Of a stretch of DNA of 64,000 bases, positions 46,885-57,715 are shown piece by piece. Numbering within the stretch: position 1 is the first letter of the stretch; the number at the start of each line of letters is the position of its first letter. The position numbers and the translations under genes were made by a program. The notes beneath the pieces are model-generated. The model saw nothing but the letters and a program-made list of their open reading frames with translations, was not told the origin of the DNA and made no database searches. The stretch comes from Acanthamoeba sp. SK_2022b (lineage: Eukaryota; Discosea; Longamoebia; Acanthamoebidae), in the NCBI GenBank assembly GCA_027943245.1, contig JANDJZ010000199.1:1-64000 (forward strand), in the 5' to 3' direction.

Positions 46885-47958
46885 TCAGGCTTCGGTGACG
46901 ACCGGCACCCGCGCCGCTAAGGCCGACAGCAGCTCATAGCCTAACGTCCCTGCCGCCGTGGCCACCTCGTCCACCGGCAGGCGTTTCCCCCACAGCTCCA
47001 CTTCGGCGCCCAGTTCGACTTGCGGACAGGGCGTCAGATCCACCGCCAGCATGTCCATCGATACCGTTCCCAGCGTGCGCGTCAGTACACCATCCACCCA
47101 TACCGGCGTACCGGTCGGCGCATGGCGCGGATAGCCGTCGGCATAGCCGCAGGCCACCACGCCGATACGCTGCGCGCCGGCGGCGCTGTAACGGCCGCCG
47201 TACCCCACGCGATCGCCAGACTTCAGCTGTTGAATGCCGATGATCTCGCTGCTCAGCGTCATCGCCGGCTGCAGCCCCGTCGCCGCAACATCATTCCAGC
47301 AACCGCTCGGCGAAGCGCCATACAGAATGATCCCAGGGCGGACCCAGCTGCCATGGGTCGAAGGGTGCCACAGCGTAGCGGCCGAGTTGGCCAGGCAGCG
47401 CGGCAGCGGTATATCGGTAGCCGCCGTCTCGATAGTGGCCATCTGCTGGGTTACGCCTTCCGGGCCGTCGGCGGTAGCGAAATGGCTCATCAGCGTCAGT
47501 TCGGCGATATTGGCAACCGCCTGCGCCCTTTGCCACACCTCGCGCAGCCGCTCAGGTGCAAACCCCAACCGATTCATGCCGCTGTTCATTTTCAGATAGA
47601 CATTGAGCGGCGCGCTCAGCGTGGCGTCGGCGATCGCCGCCAGCTGCCAGTCGCTGTGCACCGCCGTCGTCAGGCGATAACGATCGAGCAACGCCAGATC
47701 CTGCGGCTGGAAGAAACCTTCCAGCAGTAGAATCGGCCCTTGCCAACCCGATTCGCGCAACAGCACCGCTTCGGCCAGATCCAGCATGGCGAAGCCGTCG
47801 GTTTGCGCCATGCTGCGCCAAACGTGTTTGATACCGTGGCCATAGGCGTTGGCTTTGACCACCGCCCACACTTTGGCGCCGGGGGCGAAACGGCGCACCA
47901 CCTGCAGGTTATTTTCAATCGCGCCGAGATGCATCGTGGCGGTTATGGGACGGGGCAT
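46885..47958 (-). CDS. dadX: Catabolic alanine racemase DadX
   Basis: 357 residues, PLP enzyme converting L- to D-alanine, the first step of alanine breakdown. The PLP Lys is in [13 protein letters not shown] (about residue 35); the catalytic Tyr is in [10 protein letters not shown]. The C-terminal beta domain contains VGTVSMDML (with L for V) and DLTPCP. AAGGAG lies 5 nt before ATG 47958. It follows dadA after 77 bp; the pair forms the dad operon, which in E. coli is induced by alanine and controlled by Lrp and CRP. Confidence 0.95.
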   Translation of the reverse strand: MPRPITATMHLGAIENNLQVVRRFAPGAKVWAVVKANAYGHGIKHVWRSMAQTDGFAMLDLAEAVLLRESGWQGPILLLEGFFQPQDLALLDRYRLTTAVHSDWQLAAIADATLSAPLNVYLKMNSGMNRLGFAPERLREVWQRAQAVANIAELTLMSHFATADGPEGVTQQMATIETAATDIPLPRCLANSAATLWHPSTHGSWVRPGIILYGASPSGCWNDVAATGLQPAMTLSSEIIGIQQLKSGDRVGYGGRYSAAGAQRIGVVACGYADGYPRHAPTGTPVWVDGVLTRTLGTVSMDMLAVDLTPCPQVELGAEVELWGKRLPVDEVATAAGTLGYELLSALAARVPVVTEA

Positions 47959-48034
47959 CGGTTCTCCTTGGGGCAGCATACAGCGGCCACGCGCGCCTGC
48001 GCGTGGCCGGGAAAGTCTATGACAGCGTCGACGA

Positions 48035-49339
48035 TTAACGTGCGGGATGCACGTCGTTCAGCGGAACCGCGTGTTGCTGGCGAAACCCGGCGCTGTAACG
48101 CGCCACCGCCAGATCATCGGAAGGGATCGCCGGCGTAATACCGGACATCAGGTCGGACAACAGCTGCCCGGAACCGCAGGCCATCGTCCAGCCCAACGTG
48201 CCATGCCCGGTATTGAGATACAGGTTCTTCAGCGAAGTGCGGCCGACAATTGGCGTGCCGTCCGGCGTCATCGGCCGCAGGCCGGTCCAGAACGTCGCGT
48301 CCTCCACTCTGCCGCCGTTCGGGTAGAGATCGCGTACCACCATCTCCAGCGTTTCGCGCCGTTTTTGCTCCAGCTGCGTGTTGAAACCGACGATCTCCGC
48401 CATGCCGCCAACGCGAATACGCTGGTCGAAGCGCGTGATGGCGATTTTATACGTCTCATCCAATACCGTAGAGAACGGCGCCGCCGCTTCGTCGGTGATA
48501 GGAATGGTCAACGAATAGCCCTTCAGCGGGTAAACCGGTATCGACACCAGGCCGCGCAGCAGCGCCGTGGAGTAGGAGCCGAACGCCACCACGTAGCTAT
48601 CGGCCTTGAACACTTCCTCGCCACACTGCACGCCGGCGATCTTGTCGCCCTCCACCAGCAGACGATCGACGCTGCGGTTGAACAGAAAAGTCACGCCCGC
48701 CTGCTCTGCCATCTTCGCCAGCTGTTGCGTAAACAGCTGGCAATCGCCGGTCTCGTCGTTCAGCAGCTGCAGACCACCGGTCAGCTTGTGCGCCACCTGG
48801 GCCAGCGCCGGCTCAACGCTGGCGAGCTGGCTGGCCTCCAGCAGCTTGTAAGGCACCCCGGCATCTTCCAATACCGCAATGTCTTTCGCTGCGTTTTCGA
48901 ACTGTTGTTGGGTGCGGAACAGCTGCAGCGTGCCGCCCTGGCGGCCTTCGTACTGGATGCCGGTTTCCTGCCGCAGCGCCTTGATACAGTCGCGGCTATA
49001 TTCTGCCAGGCGCACCATGCGGCCTTTGTTGGTCATGTAGTGTTCGGTGTTGCAGTTTTTCAGCATCTGCCACATCCAGTTGAGCTGGAAGCTGCTGCCG
49101 TCGAGACGGATCGCCAACGGCGCATGGCGTTGGAACATCCACTTGATGGCCTTCAGCGGCACGCCCGGCGCCGCCCAGGGAGCGGCATAGCCCGGTGAAA
49201 TCTGCCCGGCGTTCGCCGCGCTGGTTTCCAGTGCAGGACCTGGCTGACGATCGATCACCGTCACCTCATGCCCCGCCTTCGCCAAATACCAGGCACTGGC
49301 TACGCCCACCACTCCACTACCTAAAATTACCACTCGCAT
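48035..49339 (-). CDS. dadA: D-amino acid dehydrogenase DadA, small subunit
   Basis: 434 residues, FAD enzyme at the inner membrane that oxidises D-alanine to pyruvate and ammonia, passing electrons to the respiratory chain. The FAD fold is [19 protein letters not shown] (residues 3-21) with the acidic end VTVIDRQPG. The C-terminal part has [16 protein letters not shown] and [20 protein letters not shown]. It is first in the dadA-dadX operon; the AT-rich region upstream fits Lrp control. Confidence 0.97.
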   Translation of the reverse strand: MRVVILGSGVVGVASAWYLAKAGHEVTVIDRQPGPALETSAANAGQISPGYAAPWAAPGVPLKAIKWMFQRHAPLAIRLDGSSFQLNWMWQMLKNCNTEHYMTNKGRMVRLAEYSRDCIKALRQETGIQYEGRQGGTLQLFRTQQQFENAAKDIAVLEDAGVPYKLLEASQLASVEPALAQVAHKLTGGLQLLNDETGDCQLFTQQLAKMAEQAGVTFLFNRSVDRLLVEGDKIAGVQCGEEVFKADSYVVAFGSYSTALLRGLVSIPVYPLKGYSLTIPITDEAAAPFSTVLDETYKIAITRFDQRIRVGGMAEIVGFNTQLEQKRRETLEMVVRDLYPNGGRVEDATFWTGLRPMTPDGTPIVGRTSLKNLYLNTGHGTLGWTMACGSGQLLSDLMSGITPAIPSDDLAVARYSAGFRQQHAVPLNDVHPAR

Positions 49340-49881
49340 CGCTGACTCCAGCTCAAGGCTTCACAAAGCATAATCTTCTGCTCACAGGAAATTAACTCAG
49401 TGAAAAAATCCGTCCAACAACTTCATCATCAAACGTGACAATATTCACAATTAATTTATCGTCGATGGGTTCTGCATTTGCAATAGCCACCTGAAAATAG
49501 CGATAAGATGCGGTTTAAGGGGGGATACGGCGTCAGAGCACCGCTGATTCGATAGCAATGCTAGCAATGATAGCAAGAAAAAAAGGCGTGATAAGTAACA
49601 ATGATTTAACAGAATATAAAAATACCACTCATCACATAATCAGAATAAAAAACCAATAAAATTAAAAAAACCAAAACAACAGACAAAGAGAGGCGTTTCT
49701 CCTCGCAGCAGAAAAATCGCGTAAAATTTCAGCGAAAAATTAACCTTTATTTTACTACCGGAATAAAACGACCGATTACCTCAGCCCCGCCCGTTTAGGT
49801 TGAGTGCTGCAGCACGATATGAACGTTAAAGCCAGAAGCAGCTCCTAAAGTTCATATTGTCGCTCTTCCGGAGAATCCCTT
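49340..49881. other. AT-rich region between dadA and the monooxygenase gene
   Basis: 540 bp without a gene. It holds the dadA promoter. A short direct repeat agcaatgctagcaatgatagca lies at about 49555-49580 (agcaatg twice), followed by a long A/T tract at 49590-49690, and a pair atatgaac/gttcatat near the right end. Confidence 0.5.
49817..49857. promoter_or_regulatory. Inverted repeat atatgaac-N25-gttcatat
   Basis: The 8-bp arms flank the likely promoter of the gene at 49882 (24 bp to its ATG). gtgctgcagcac, a 12-bp palindrome, lies just to the left at 49804. One or both may be operators; the regulator is unknown. Confidence 0.35.
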
Positions 49882-50199
49882 ATGTTCATCGCCCTCTACC
49901 GGTTCTCAGTCAAACCCGGACACGAACAAGCCTTTCGCCAGGCTTGGCTTGAATTAACCCAAGGCATTTATCTGCAGCGCGGCAGCCTCGGCTCCCGCCT
50001 GCACCGTGATATGGGCGGGCAGTTTATTGGCTACGCGCAGTGGCCAAGCCGCGCTGCATGGGAAAGCGCCGGTGATATTCAGTTGGATGAGCGCTATCGT
50101 CACGCCCGGGAACGAATGCGCGCGACGTTATTGGCGGATGAAACGTTATTTGAAATGGCAGTGACGGACGATTACCTGCAAATCAGACCGTTTGGCTGA
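49882..50199 (+). CDS. Antibiotic biosynthesis monooxygenase (ABM) domain protein
   Basis: 105 residues, dimeric alpha-beta barrel. It starts MFIALYRFSVKPGHEQAFR and contains GSLGSRLHRD and FIGYAQWPSRAAWES, the typical ABM pattern. Members act on quinone-like or reactive small molecules, often as stress genes. CGGAGAA lies 8 nt before the ATG. It stands alone between dadA and zinT. Confidence 0.85.
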   Translation: MFIALYRFSVKPGHEQAFRQAWLELTQGIYLQRGSLGSRLHRDMGGQFIGYAQWPSRAAWESAGDIQLDERYRHARERMRATLLADETLFEMAVTDDYLQIRPFG

Positions 50200-50243
50200 G
50201 CACAAGCCCACGCAAGCGGGCTTGTGGTTGCGGGGGAGCGGCA

Positions 50244-50915
50244 TCAATGATGCAGCATCTCGTCCACGACTTCTTTAGTCTGCAGCTGGAAGGGATAATA
50301 GGTCGGCCAGTTGTCCATCTCTTTCAGCAACGCCTCCTGCGACGTATTACCCATAAAGATATGGAAATGCGCCGATTTGCGCGGGCCGATAATGTGATCG
50401 CTGAACTGCACGAATTTCGGCGCCAGGCTGCCGGCATCCTGGCATTCGAACAGATAACGCACGCCCTTTTTACCAGAGACATACGTCAGGATCTTATGCC
50501 CGGCGTACTTATACTGACAGGCGCTGGATTGGTCGCCGCGATGAAACTCCATGACGCCGTTCTCAATGCCGATGGTATCCACATCGGTGGCGTACCCTTT
50601 GCGGTAATAGGCCTTCACTTCTTCGAAGGTCTTGCTCTTATCCTGCTCCGCCTTCTTCTTGAACACCGGATCGAGATCCCCATTGAGCAGATAAGGATAC
50701 ACGGATTGCCACACGCCCTCCCAATCCGCCAGGTCGCGATCTTTGACGTCTTTATCGTCGAATATGCCCGCTTCCGCCTTTTTTTCCACTTCCGTCAGCG
50801 GCTTGCCATGTGAATGATGCCCGTGGGCAAGCGCCTGCCCACCGATAAACAACGCTGCCAGCGCCACCGCCAGTTTGCCAAAATGCCTCGCCAAAAGATG
50901 CTCCTTGTCCGTCAT
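50244..50915 (-). CDS. zinT: Periplasmic metal-binding protein ZinT
   Basis: 223 residues from ATG 50915 (227 from 50927). A signal peptide ends QALAHG and is followed by a His-rich segment (HGHHSHG), then the ZinT/lipocalin-like domain with the zinc ligands in [10 protein letters not shown] and [12 protein letters not shown]. ZinT hands zinc to ZnuA when zinc is scarce. A Zur-type site precedes the gene. Confidence 0.94.
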   Translation of the reverse strand: MTDKEHLLARHFGKLAVALAALFIGGQALAHGHHSHGKPLTEVEKKAEAGIFDDKDVKDRDLADWEGVWQSVYPYLLNGDLDPVFKKKAEQDKSKTFEEVKAYYRKGYATDVDTIGIENGVMEFHRGDQSSACQYKYAGHKILTYVSGKKGVRYLFECQDAGSLAPKFVQFSDHIIGPRKSAHFHIFMGNTSQEALLKEMDNWPTYYPFQLQTKEVVDEMLHH

Positions 50916-50927
50916 TGAGAAAATCAA

Positions 50928-50953
50928 AAGTTACAATATAACATAACAAATTT
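50928..50953. promoter_or_regulatory. Zur-type operator of zinT
   Basis: Read on the minus strand it is GAAATTTGTTATG followed by TTATATTGTAAC, close to the Zur pattern GAAATGTTATANTATAACATTTC. It lies immediately upstream of zinT, where Zn-Zur repression is known in E. coli. Confidence 0.55.
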
Positions 50954-51125
50954 CAATCCCAATGCGCCCTTATCGGCAGGTCTCTTTGCTGAATGGCAAT
51001 AGGCGAACGGTGACCTGGAACAACAGGATGGGTTGACTGCGAGAGACTTGTCAGGCTGGAGGGTTTCTTGTTGACGTTGTGCTAGAATCCCGGCCAGTGA
51101 TTGTCCGAGATAACATGAAAGCTTT

Positions 51126-52187
51126 ATGAAAAAACCGCTAAACCCGTGGCTTGACCTATGCAGGTCCGCTGCAATCATTATGGTCATTCTCTCACACGGC
51201 AGAACGTTTCTACTGTCAGCATTTCCAGCGGCGCAAACTTTTAAGTTCGGTGGCTTCTTAGGGGTAGAACTGTTCTTCGTCTTATCCGGATTTCTGATCG
51301 GCAGAATCATATTCGAGAAGGTGAAAGCAGCCAGAACACCACTCGGCTGGATCCCCGCGTTTTGGTTTCGGCGCTGGATGAGAACCTATCCCAGCTATCT
51401 ACTTTTTTTATTACTAAATTTATTCTTCATTAACAATATCAGGCCTGAAGCACTGCCCAACATACTGGCCTTCTCCACGTTCACGCAGAGCTTAGTCCAT
51501 CCACACCCCACCTTCTTCGGTGAGGCCTGGAGTCTGGCTGTTGAAGAAGTTTTTTATTTCTTATTCCCCATAGTGATAGCCGTTTTTTTATTCATAACGA
51601 AAGATAGAAAAGTCAGTATTCTCTTGGCCATTGCCGCTATGATACTGATGTCTTTGCTCTTTAGAGTGAACGCAGCGCTGAATACGCAACTGACGTTTAA
51701 CGAAATTCGCTCAACATCGTTATATCGTCTTGACTCGCTCATGATTGGCGTTATTTTTTTCTGGCTGTTTGTATCAAATAAAATCAACCGGTTCTTCTGG
51801 GTAGGATTATTACTTATTCCTATCGCGATAGCCATCGCGTCTCAGCCTGATGCTTTCATGGATGAAAGCAGGTTCCTGAAAGTCTTTTTATTTGATATTG
51901 CCAACATTGGCTTCGCTTGCCTGATAACCGCGTTCTACAATACGGATATTCCCAATGCAGTGAAAGCGGTAACCTCCAGAATTGCACGCTGGTCTTACGC
52001 CGCCTATCTAACCAATCTGCCCGTTTTATTAGCCCTCAATCACTACTTACCGAAACCCGATTCTGCTATCGGTTGCCTTGCAATGTGGTCACTGTTTGTC
52101 GCCATGACAATGCTCAGCGCCAAGCTGGTTTATGAACTCTTTGAGGTGAGAATCCTGCGGTTGAGGGATCGCCTGAAAGCCGCATGA
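51126..52187 (+). CDS. Acyltransferase family 3 membrane protein
   Basis: 353 residues, about ten transmembrane segments. The N-terminal LDLCRSAAIIMVILSHG has the conserved His of the acyltransferase-3 family, and FFVLSGFLIGRI and FWFRRWMRTYPSY follow. Such proteins O-acetylate or acylate surface polysaccharides and other envelope glycans. Base composition is lower in GC than its neighbours and AT-ending codons are frequent, suggesting acquisition. A tiny frame ATGAAAGCTTTATGA overlaps the start. A terminator follows. Confidence 0.88.
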   Translation: MKKPLNPWLDLCRSAAIIMVILSHGRTFLLSAFPAAQTFKFGGFLGVELFFVLSGFLIGRIIFEKVKAARTPLGWIPAFWFRRWMRTYPSYLLFLLLNLFFINNIRPEALPNILAFSTFTQSLVHPHPTFFGEAWSLAVEEVFYFLFPIVIAVFLFITKDRKVSILLAIAAMILMSLLFRVNAALNTQLTFNEIRSTSLYRLDSLMIGVIFFWLFVSNKINRFFWVGLLLIPIAIAIASQPDAFMDESRFLKVFLFDIANIGFACLITAFYNTDIPNAVKAVTSRIARWSYAAYLTNLPVLLALNHYLPKPDSAIGCLAMWSLFVAMTMLSAKLVYELFEVRILRLRDRLKAA

Positions 52188-52221
52188 CCATTTTGCGCAA
52201 CATCTTTCCCCCGCCTTTTTG

Positions 52222-52253
52222 AAAACAGACCGCTTCATTATCGAAGCGGTTTC
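52222..52253 (+). terminator. Terminator of the acyltransferase gene
   Basis: Stem accgcttc/gaagcggt with loop attatc, preceded by A and followed by tttct, 34 bp after the stop. To the right, up to 52528, there is no gene; a TATGCT box at about 52470 may be the ycgB promoter. Confidence 0.65.
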
Positions 52254-52528
52254 TACCCCTCTTTCACAAACATCGGCATTCAACGCACCGCGCGGCTTCA
52301 CCTATTGCGCCCCCCAGCCGCAGGGTTATACTCGAAGAGGAAGCGCGGCGCTGGCCGCCTTCTGCCGGGACGGACGCGGCGCCGGCGGGCGCTGGATTGA
52401 CTGCCGTTCGCTCCCCTGCGTACCGACATTTTTATTTCACTGATTTGCAACGGTTAATTATGACTTGAACTATGCTTGTTACAGGGTCTGCCGTTTGAGC
52501 AAGACCCGTGAATAATGAGGGTGCGCTG

Positions 52529-54064
52529 ATGACTACTTCAACACATGAAAAGGTTAAGGATGATAAACGTCTGAGCGATGGACCGGACTGGACGTTCGAG
52601 CTGCTGCAGGTGTATTTGGAGCAGATCGACCGCGTCGCCAAGCATTACCGGCTCGACACCTACCCCCATCAGATCGAGGTGATCACCTCCGAGCAGATGA
52701 TGGACGCTTATTCGAGCGTCGGCATGCCGATCAACTATACCCATTGGTCCTTCGGCAAGAAGTTCATCGAAACCGAACAGCGCTACAAACAGGGCCAGCA
52801 AGGGCTGGCCTATGAAATCGTCATCAACTCCAATCCCTGCATCGCCTACCTGATGGAGGAGAACACCATCACCATGCAGGCGCTGGTGATGGCGCACGCC
52901 TGCTATGGCCACAACTCGTTCTTCAAGAATAACTATCTGTTCCGCAGCTGGACCGACGCCAGCTCCATCGTCGATTATCTGCTGTTCGCCCGCCACTACA
53001 TCAGCCAATGCGAAGAGCGCTACGGCGTCGATGAAGTGGAGCGGTTGCTGGACTCCTGCCACGCGCTGATGAACTACGGCGTCGACAGATACAAACGCCC
53101 GCAGAAAATCTCCCTGGTAGAAGAGAAAGCGCGCCAGAAAAGCCGCGAAGAGTATCTGCAAAGCCAGGTGAACACGCTGTGGAAGACCCTGCCGCGCGTC
53201 GAACGCGAAGAGTCGCCGGAGCAGGCGCGCCGGTATCCGAGCGAGCCGCAGGAAAATATCCTCTATTTCATCGAGAAGAATGCGCCGCTGTTGGAACCCT
53301 GGCAGCGTGAGGTGCTGCGCATCGTGCGCAAGGTCAGCCAGTATTTTTACCCGCAAAAGCAGACTCAGGTGATGAACGAGGGCTGGGCCACTTTCTGGCA
53401 CTACACCATCCTCAACCATCTGTACGACGAGGGTCGGGTGACCGAGCGGTTTATGCTGGAGTTTTTGCACAGCCACACCAACGTGGTGTATCAGCCGCCG
53501 TATAACAGCCCGTACTATAACGGCATCAACCCATATGCGCTGGGCTTCGCCATGTTCCAGGACATCAAGCGCATCTGCCAGTCGCCAACCGAAGAAGACC
53601 GCTACTGGTTCCCGGACATCGCCGGCAAAGACTGGCTGGACACCTTGCACTTCGCCATGCGCGACTTCAAGGACGAAAGCTTTATCAGCCAGTTCCTGTC
53701 GCCCAAAGTGATGCGCGATTTCCGGTTGTTCACCGTGCTGGACGACGATCGCAACAACTATCTGGAGATTGCCGCGATCCATAACGAAGCCGGTTACCGG
53801 GCGATCCGCCAGGAGCTGTCGGCGCAATACAACCTGAGCAACCATGAGCCGAACATTCAGATCTGGAACGTGGACCTGCGCGGCGACCGCTCGCTGACGT
53901 TGCGTTACATCCCGCAGGAACGCGCACCGCTGGATAAGAGCCGCCGCGACGTGTTGAAGCACCTGCATCGCCTGTGGGGCTTCGACGTGATCCTCGAGCA
54001 GCAAAACGAAGATGGCAGCGTGGAGTTGCTCGATCGTTGCCCGCCGCGGCCGACGCCGCTGTAA
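52529..54064 (+). CDS. ycgB: SpoVR family protein YcgB
   Basis: 511 residues. Cytoplasmic SpoVR-family protein. It contains HASCYGHN-like MAHACYGHNSFFKNN, the DASSIVDYLLFARHYI helix, and QVMNEGWATFWHYTILNHLY, all family hallmarks, and ends CPPRPTPL. Function is unsettled; in E. coli it is RpoS-dependent and acts in a set with YeaG and YeaH, which are also in this window at 37.7-41 kb. ATG 52529 matches relatives. Confidence 0.95.
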   Translation: MTTSTHEKVKDDKRLSDGPDWTFELLQVYLEQIDRVAKHYRLDTYPHQIEVITSEQMMDAYSSVGMPINYTHWSFGKKFIETEQRYKQGQQGLAYEIVINSNPCIAYLMEENTITMQALVMAHACYGHNSFFKNNYLFRSWTDASSIVDYLLFARHYISQCEERYGVDEVERLLDSCHALMNYGVDRYKRPQKISLVEEKARQKSREEYLQSQVNTLWKTLPRVEREESPEQARRYPSEPQENILYFIEKNAPLLEPWQREVLRIVRKVSQYFYPQKQTQVMNEGWATFWHYTILNHLYDEGRVTERFMLEFLHSHTNVVYQPPYNSPYYNGINPYALGFAMFQDIKRICQSPTEEDRYWFPDIAGKDWLDTLHFAMRDFKDESFISQFLSPKVMRDFRLFTVLDDDRNNYLEIAAIHNEAGYRAIRQELSAQYNLSNHEPNIQIWNVDLRGDRSLTLRYIPQERAPLDKSRRDVLKHLHRLWGFDVILEQQNEDGSVELLDRCPPRPTPL

Positions 54065-54077
54065 CCGCCACAACGAC

Positions 54078-54106
54078 AAAGGGCGCCAAATGGCGCCCTT
54101 TCTTAT
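54078..54106. terminator. Bidirectional terminator between ycgB and fadR
   Basis: aaagggcgcca and tggcgcccttt pair over 11 bases with a two-base loop, between two convergent genes. Confidence 0.85.
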
Positions 54107-54121
54107 TTCATGAATACGCGA

Positions 54122-54841
54122 TTAGCGACGCGCTTCGGTCAGATCGCTCGGCATGGTGCCCTGCATGCTCTGCCAAATCGCCCCGCTGTCTTTACCGTAG
54201 TTGCGCACGGTATCCATCACCTGGTCGTACAGCTTCTCATGGCACAGCGTGGACAGCTTGCTGTAGAAGGTCAGCGCCAGTTTGCGCGCTTCCGGGTTGG
54301 AGAAGTAGTAACGGCCCACGCGGGTGTACAGCCCTTTCAGGCCGTTGAAAATCAGGCCGTAGATCGGGTTGCCGGAAGCGAACGCCAGGCCGCGGAAGAT
54401 CTCGTAATCGAGCAGATTGAAAGCGTCCGCCTGATCTTCTACCTCGGCGGCCTTCGCCAGCACTTCCTGGGCCTGTTCCGGATGATTGCGCACCGCGGCG
54501 CGAATAAAGATCGACGCGATATTGGTGCGCACCGACAGCAGGTTGTCGATCAGCTGCGGGACGCTCTTGTGATCGAGACGGGCCACGGTCTCAAGGATAT
54601 TGAGGCCGGACGTTTCCCAGAAATTGTTCACTTTGGTCGGTTTGCCATGCTGAATGGTCAACCAGCCATCGCGGGCCAGACGTTGCAACACTTCACGTAA
54701 CGTGGTGCGCGTGACGCCAATCAACTCCGAAAGCTCACGCTCCGCGGGCAAAATAGAGCCAGGGGGGAAGCGATTATTCCAAATACTCTCAATAATGTAC
54801 TCTTCCGCGAAACCGGCAGGACTCTGCGCCTTTATGACCAT
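54122..54841 (-). CDS. fadR: Fatty acid metabolism regulator FadR
   Basis: 239 residues, GntR-family. It represses fatty acid degradation genes and activates fabA/fabB; long-chain acyl-CoA releases it from DNA. The winged helix covers residues 9-75 ([37 protein letters not shown]). The C-terminal helical acyl-CoA domain includes the [21 protein letters not shown] region (in blocks). Divergent from nhaB, as in E. coli. Confidence 0.97.
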   Translation of the reverse strand: MVIKAQSPAGFAEEYIIESIWNNRFPPGSILPAERELSELIGVTRTTLREVLQRLARDGWLTIQHGKPTKVNNFWETSGLNILETVARLDHKSVPQLIDNLLSVRTNIASIFIRAAVRNHPEQAQEVLAKAAEVEDQADAFNLLDYEIFRGLAFASGNPIYGLIFNGLKGLYTRVGRYYFSNPEARKLALTFYSKLSTLCHEKLYDQVMDTVRNYGKDSGAIWQSMQGTMPSDLTEARR

Positions 54842-55084
54842 GTGTTTGACGTTCCGTTGCGACGATAAAATCAGTAAAAGTAATCAGCTCATCATACCAG
54901 ATCGTGCTGACATGACATAGCGTGAGCGAAAAACAATAAACGAAAGTGTGCATAAAGTGGCAAAAAACGCGCAAAAACACCGGCCGGCAGAAATTTGCCG
55001 CCGTAAAACAAGCTCCGGTTGCGCCCGCCCCCGCCGCATTGTTAGGGTACGTGCTACGACTGATTTAAGGATGCATAAAGGACA

Positions 55085-56650
55085 ATGGAAACAACCCTGC
55101 GCAGCGCCCTGCTCAAAAACTTTCTGGGGCAATCTCCCGACTGGTACAAACTGACTATTCTCATTTTCCTGGCGGTCAACCCCTTGGTGTTCTTCTTCGC
55201 CAGCCCGTTTGTCGCGGGTTGGCTGCTGGTGGTCGAGTTCATTTTTACCCTGGCAATGGCGTTGAAATGCTACCCGCTGCTGCCGGGCGGCCTGCTGGCG
55301 CTGGAGGCTGTGGCCATCGGCATGACCAGCCCGGCGCAGGTCTCGCAGGAAATCGAACATAACCTGGAAGTCTTGCTGCTGCTGGTCTTTATGGTCGCCG
55401 GCATCTACTTTATGAAGCAGCTGCTGCTGTTCGTGTTCACCAAGCTGCTGCTCAACATCCAGTCAAAAACGTTGCTGTCGCTGGCGTTCTGCCTGGCCGC
55501 CGCCTTCCTTTCCGCCTTCCTCGACGCGCTGACGGTCGTGGCGGTAGTGATTAGCGTGGCCACCGGCTTTTATTCCATCTATCACAACGTGACGTCGAAT
55601 CGCCCCGATGGCGACATCGGCGATGACAGCGATTTCACCGGTGAAGAGCGCAAGCAGACTCTGGAACAATTCCGCGCCTTTCTGCGCAGCCTGCTGATGC
55701 ACGCCGGCGTCGGCACCGCGCTCGGCGGAGTCATGACCATGGTGGGCGAGCCGCAAAACCTGATCATCGCCAAAAGCGCGGGCTGGGGCTTTATCGATTT
55801 CTTCCTGCGTATGGCGCCGGTCACGCTGCCGGTGTTGGTGTGCGGCCTGCTGGTCTGTTGGCTGGTAGAGCGTTTTCGCCTGTTTGGCTATGGCGCGCAG
55901 TTGCCGCCGGCGGTGCGCGACGTGCTGAAAGAGTATGATCGCAAAGCCACCGCTGGCCGCAGCAGGCAAGAACGCCTCAAGCTGGTGATGCAGGCGCTGA
56001 TCGGCGTTTGGCTGGTGCTGGCGCTGGCCTTCCATCTGGCGGAGGTTGGGCTGATCGGCCTGTCGGTGATCATCCTCGCCACTTCCCTATGCGGCGTAAA
56101 CGACGAACACGCCATCGGCAAAGCGTTCCAGGAAGCGTTGCCGTTCACCGCCCTGCTGACGGTGTTTTTCACCGTGGTCGCGGTGATCATCGAGCAGCAC
56201 CTGTTCAGCCCGGTGATCCAGTTTGTGCTGCGCGCCGACCCCGCCTCTCAGCTTTCGCTGTTCTACCTGTTCAACGGCCTGCTGTCGTCGGTTTCCGACA
56301 ACGTTTTCGTCGGCACGGTTTACATTAACGAGGCGCGCACGGCGCTGGAGACCGGCACCATCGCGCTGAAGCAGTTTGAGCTGCTGGCGGTTGCCATCAA
56401 TACCGGCACCAACCTGCCTTCGGTCGCCACCCCTAACGGCCAGGCCGCGTTCCTGTTCCTGCTGACGTCGGCATTGGCGCCGCTGGTGCGTCTGTCGTAT
56501 GGCCGCATGGTGTGGATGGCCCTGCCTTATACGGTGGTGCTGACGGTGGTCGGTCTGCTGTGCGTCCAGTTCACGCTGGAGCCGGCGACCGAGCTGCTGA
56601 CGCAGTGGCATTGGCTGGCGCTGCCGCCCATCGACGCCGTCGGCCACTAA
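55085..56650 (+). CDS. nhaB: Na+/H+ antiporter NhaB
   Basis: 521 residues, about 12 transmembrane segments. It exchanges cytoplasmic Na+ for protons and helps pH and sodium homeostasis. The start [20 protein letters not shown] is the conserved NhaB N-terminus. [19 protein letters not shown] and [19 protein letters not shown] are signature regions, and [20 protein letters not shown] lies in the C-terminal half. dsbB follows on the same strand after 120 bp. Confidence 0.96.
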   Translation: METTLRSALLKNFLGQSPDWYKLTILIFLAVNPLVFFFASPFVAGWLLVVEFIFTLAMALKCYPLLPGGLLALEAVAIGMTSPAQVSQEIEHNLEVLLLLVFMVAGIYFMKQLLLFVFTKLLLNIQSKTLLSLAFCLAAAFLSAFLDALTVVAVVISVATGFYSIYHNVTSNRPDGDIGDDSDFTGEERKQTLEQFRAFLRSLLMHAGVGTALGGVMTMVGEPQNLIIAKSAGWGFIDFFLRMAPVTLPVLVCGLLVCWLVERFRLFGYGAQLPPAVRDVLKEYDRKATAGRSRQERLKLVMQALIGVWLVLALAFHLAEVGLIGLSVIILATSLCGVNDEHAIGKAFQEALPFTALLTVFFTVVAVIIEQHLFSPVIQFVLRADPASQLSLFYLFNGLLSSVSDNVFVGTVYINEARTALETGTIALKQFELLAVAINTGTNLPSVATPNGQAAFLFLLTSALAPLVRLSYGRMVWMALPYTVVLTVVGLLCVQFTLEPATELLTQWHWLALPPIDAVGH

Positions 56651-56770
56651 GGCGGCGCCGGCAGGGTGAACCGACTATTTTTACGCTGAATCCGGCCCAG
56701 GTGGCTGGCAGCGAGAAGGAATTGGTTTACACTGCCGGTTCAATTGCTTACTGCATGGAAGAATCTAGAT

Positions 56771-57301
56771 ATGTTGCAATTCTTTAACCGCTGTTCACAA
56801 GGACGCGGCGCCTGGCTGCTGATGGCCCTGACAGCGTTGGTGTTGGAACTGGTCGCGCTCTATTTCCAGCACGTTATGCTGCTGCAGCCCTGCGTCATGT
56901 GCATTTACGAGCGTTGCGCGCTGTTCGGCATCCTCGGCGCCTCGCTGGTGGGCGCCATCGCGCCGAAAACCCCACTGCGCTATGTGGCGATCTTGCTGTG
57001 GATCTACAGCGCCTGGGAAGGCGTACAGCTGGCGTGGAAGCACACCATGATCCAGTTGCACCCTTCGCCGTTCAATACCTGCGATTTCTTCGTCAGCTTC
57101 CCTTCGTGGCTGCCGCTGGACAAATGGCTGCCGGCGGTGTTCCACGCTTCCGGCGACTGCTCCGTGCGCCAATGGCAGTTCCTGACGCTGGAAATGCCAC
57201 AGTGGCTGGTCGGCATCTTCGGCGCCTATCTGCTGGTGGCGCTGATTGTGCTGATCGCACAATTTGTTCGCCCCCGTCGCCGCGACCTGTTCGGCCGCTG
57301 A
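56771..57301 (+). CDS. dsbB: Disulfide bond formation protein DsbB
   Basis: 176 residues, four transmembrane helices. It reoxidises periplasmic DsbA and passes electrons to quinone. All four essential cysteines are present at the E. coli positions: Cys41 and Cys44 (CVMCIYERC), Cys104 (FNTCDF) and Cys130 (SGDCS); Arg48 is in YERC. GGAAG lies 8 nt before ATG 56771. A terminator follows. It forms the nhaB-dsbB neighbourhood conserved in Enterobacterales. Confidence 0.97.
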   Translation: MLQFFNRCSQGRGAWLLMALTALVLELVALYFQHVMLLQPCVMCIYERCALFGILGASLVGAIAPKTPLRYVAILLWIYSAWEGVQLAWKHTMIQLHPSPFNTCDFFVSFPSWLPLDKWLPAVFHASGDCSVRQWQFLTLEMPQWLVGIFGAYLLVALIVLIAQFVRPRRRDLFGR

Positions 57302-57313
57302 TCGGTATACAAA

Positions 57314-57345
57314 CAAAAAACGGCGCCGAAAGGCGCCATTTTTTT
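57314..57345 (+). terminator. Rho-independent terminator of dsbB
   Basis: Stem ggcgcc/ggcgcc with loop gaaa, A run before and seven T after. Confidence 0.9.
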
Positions 57346-57380
57346 AGGGTATTGCGGTCAAATTCAGAGATAACCCCATT

Positions 57381-57452
57381 TCAGGTATGTGTAAGGAAAT
57401 AAACGAGCACAATCAGCGCTCCAGCCACGGCAAACAGACGGATCATTTTCAT
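57381..57452 (-). CDS. 23-residue membrane peptide
   Basis: ATG 57452 to TGA 57381. The sequence is MKMIRLF followed by a hydrophobic stretch AVAGALIVLVYFL and THT. It has the classical form of a single-span microprotein; a weak gagag lies upstream. It is convergent with dsbB. Coding is not proven; no family recognised. Confidence 0.4.
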   Translation of the reverse strand: MKMIRLFAVAGALIVLVYFLTHT

Positions 57453-57715
57453 TGTTATACTCTCGAACATGCGGGAGAGCGGCCAAATTACCCAACTTAT
57501 CGTTTAAAAAGAAGCATTCCGGCTCAGTTAAGCGCGTAATTTACATAACATTAAACTTCTGCGATGTTGGCGGGCAACAACGGGCGGCGCCAGCGCTTTC
57601 CTTTCGGCCTTAGGACAGCAATAAATTACCGTTACTTATGAACCACTGCGTCTTTGTCACATTCAGAGCACAATATTTTGGTGAAGTTTGCCCATAAAAT
57701 CCTTATAGTATCGGC

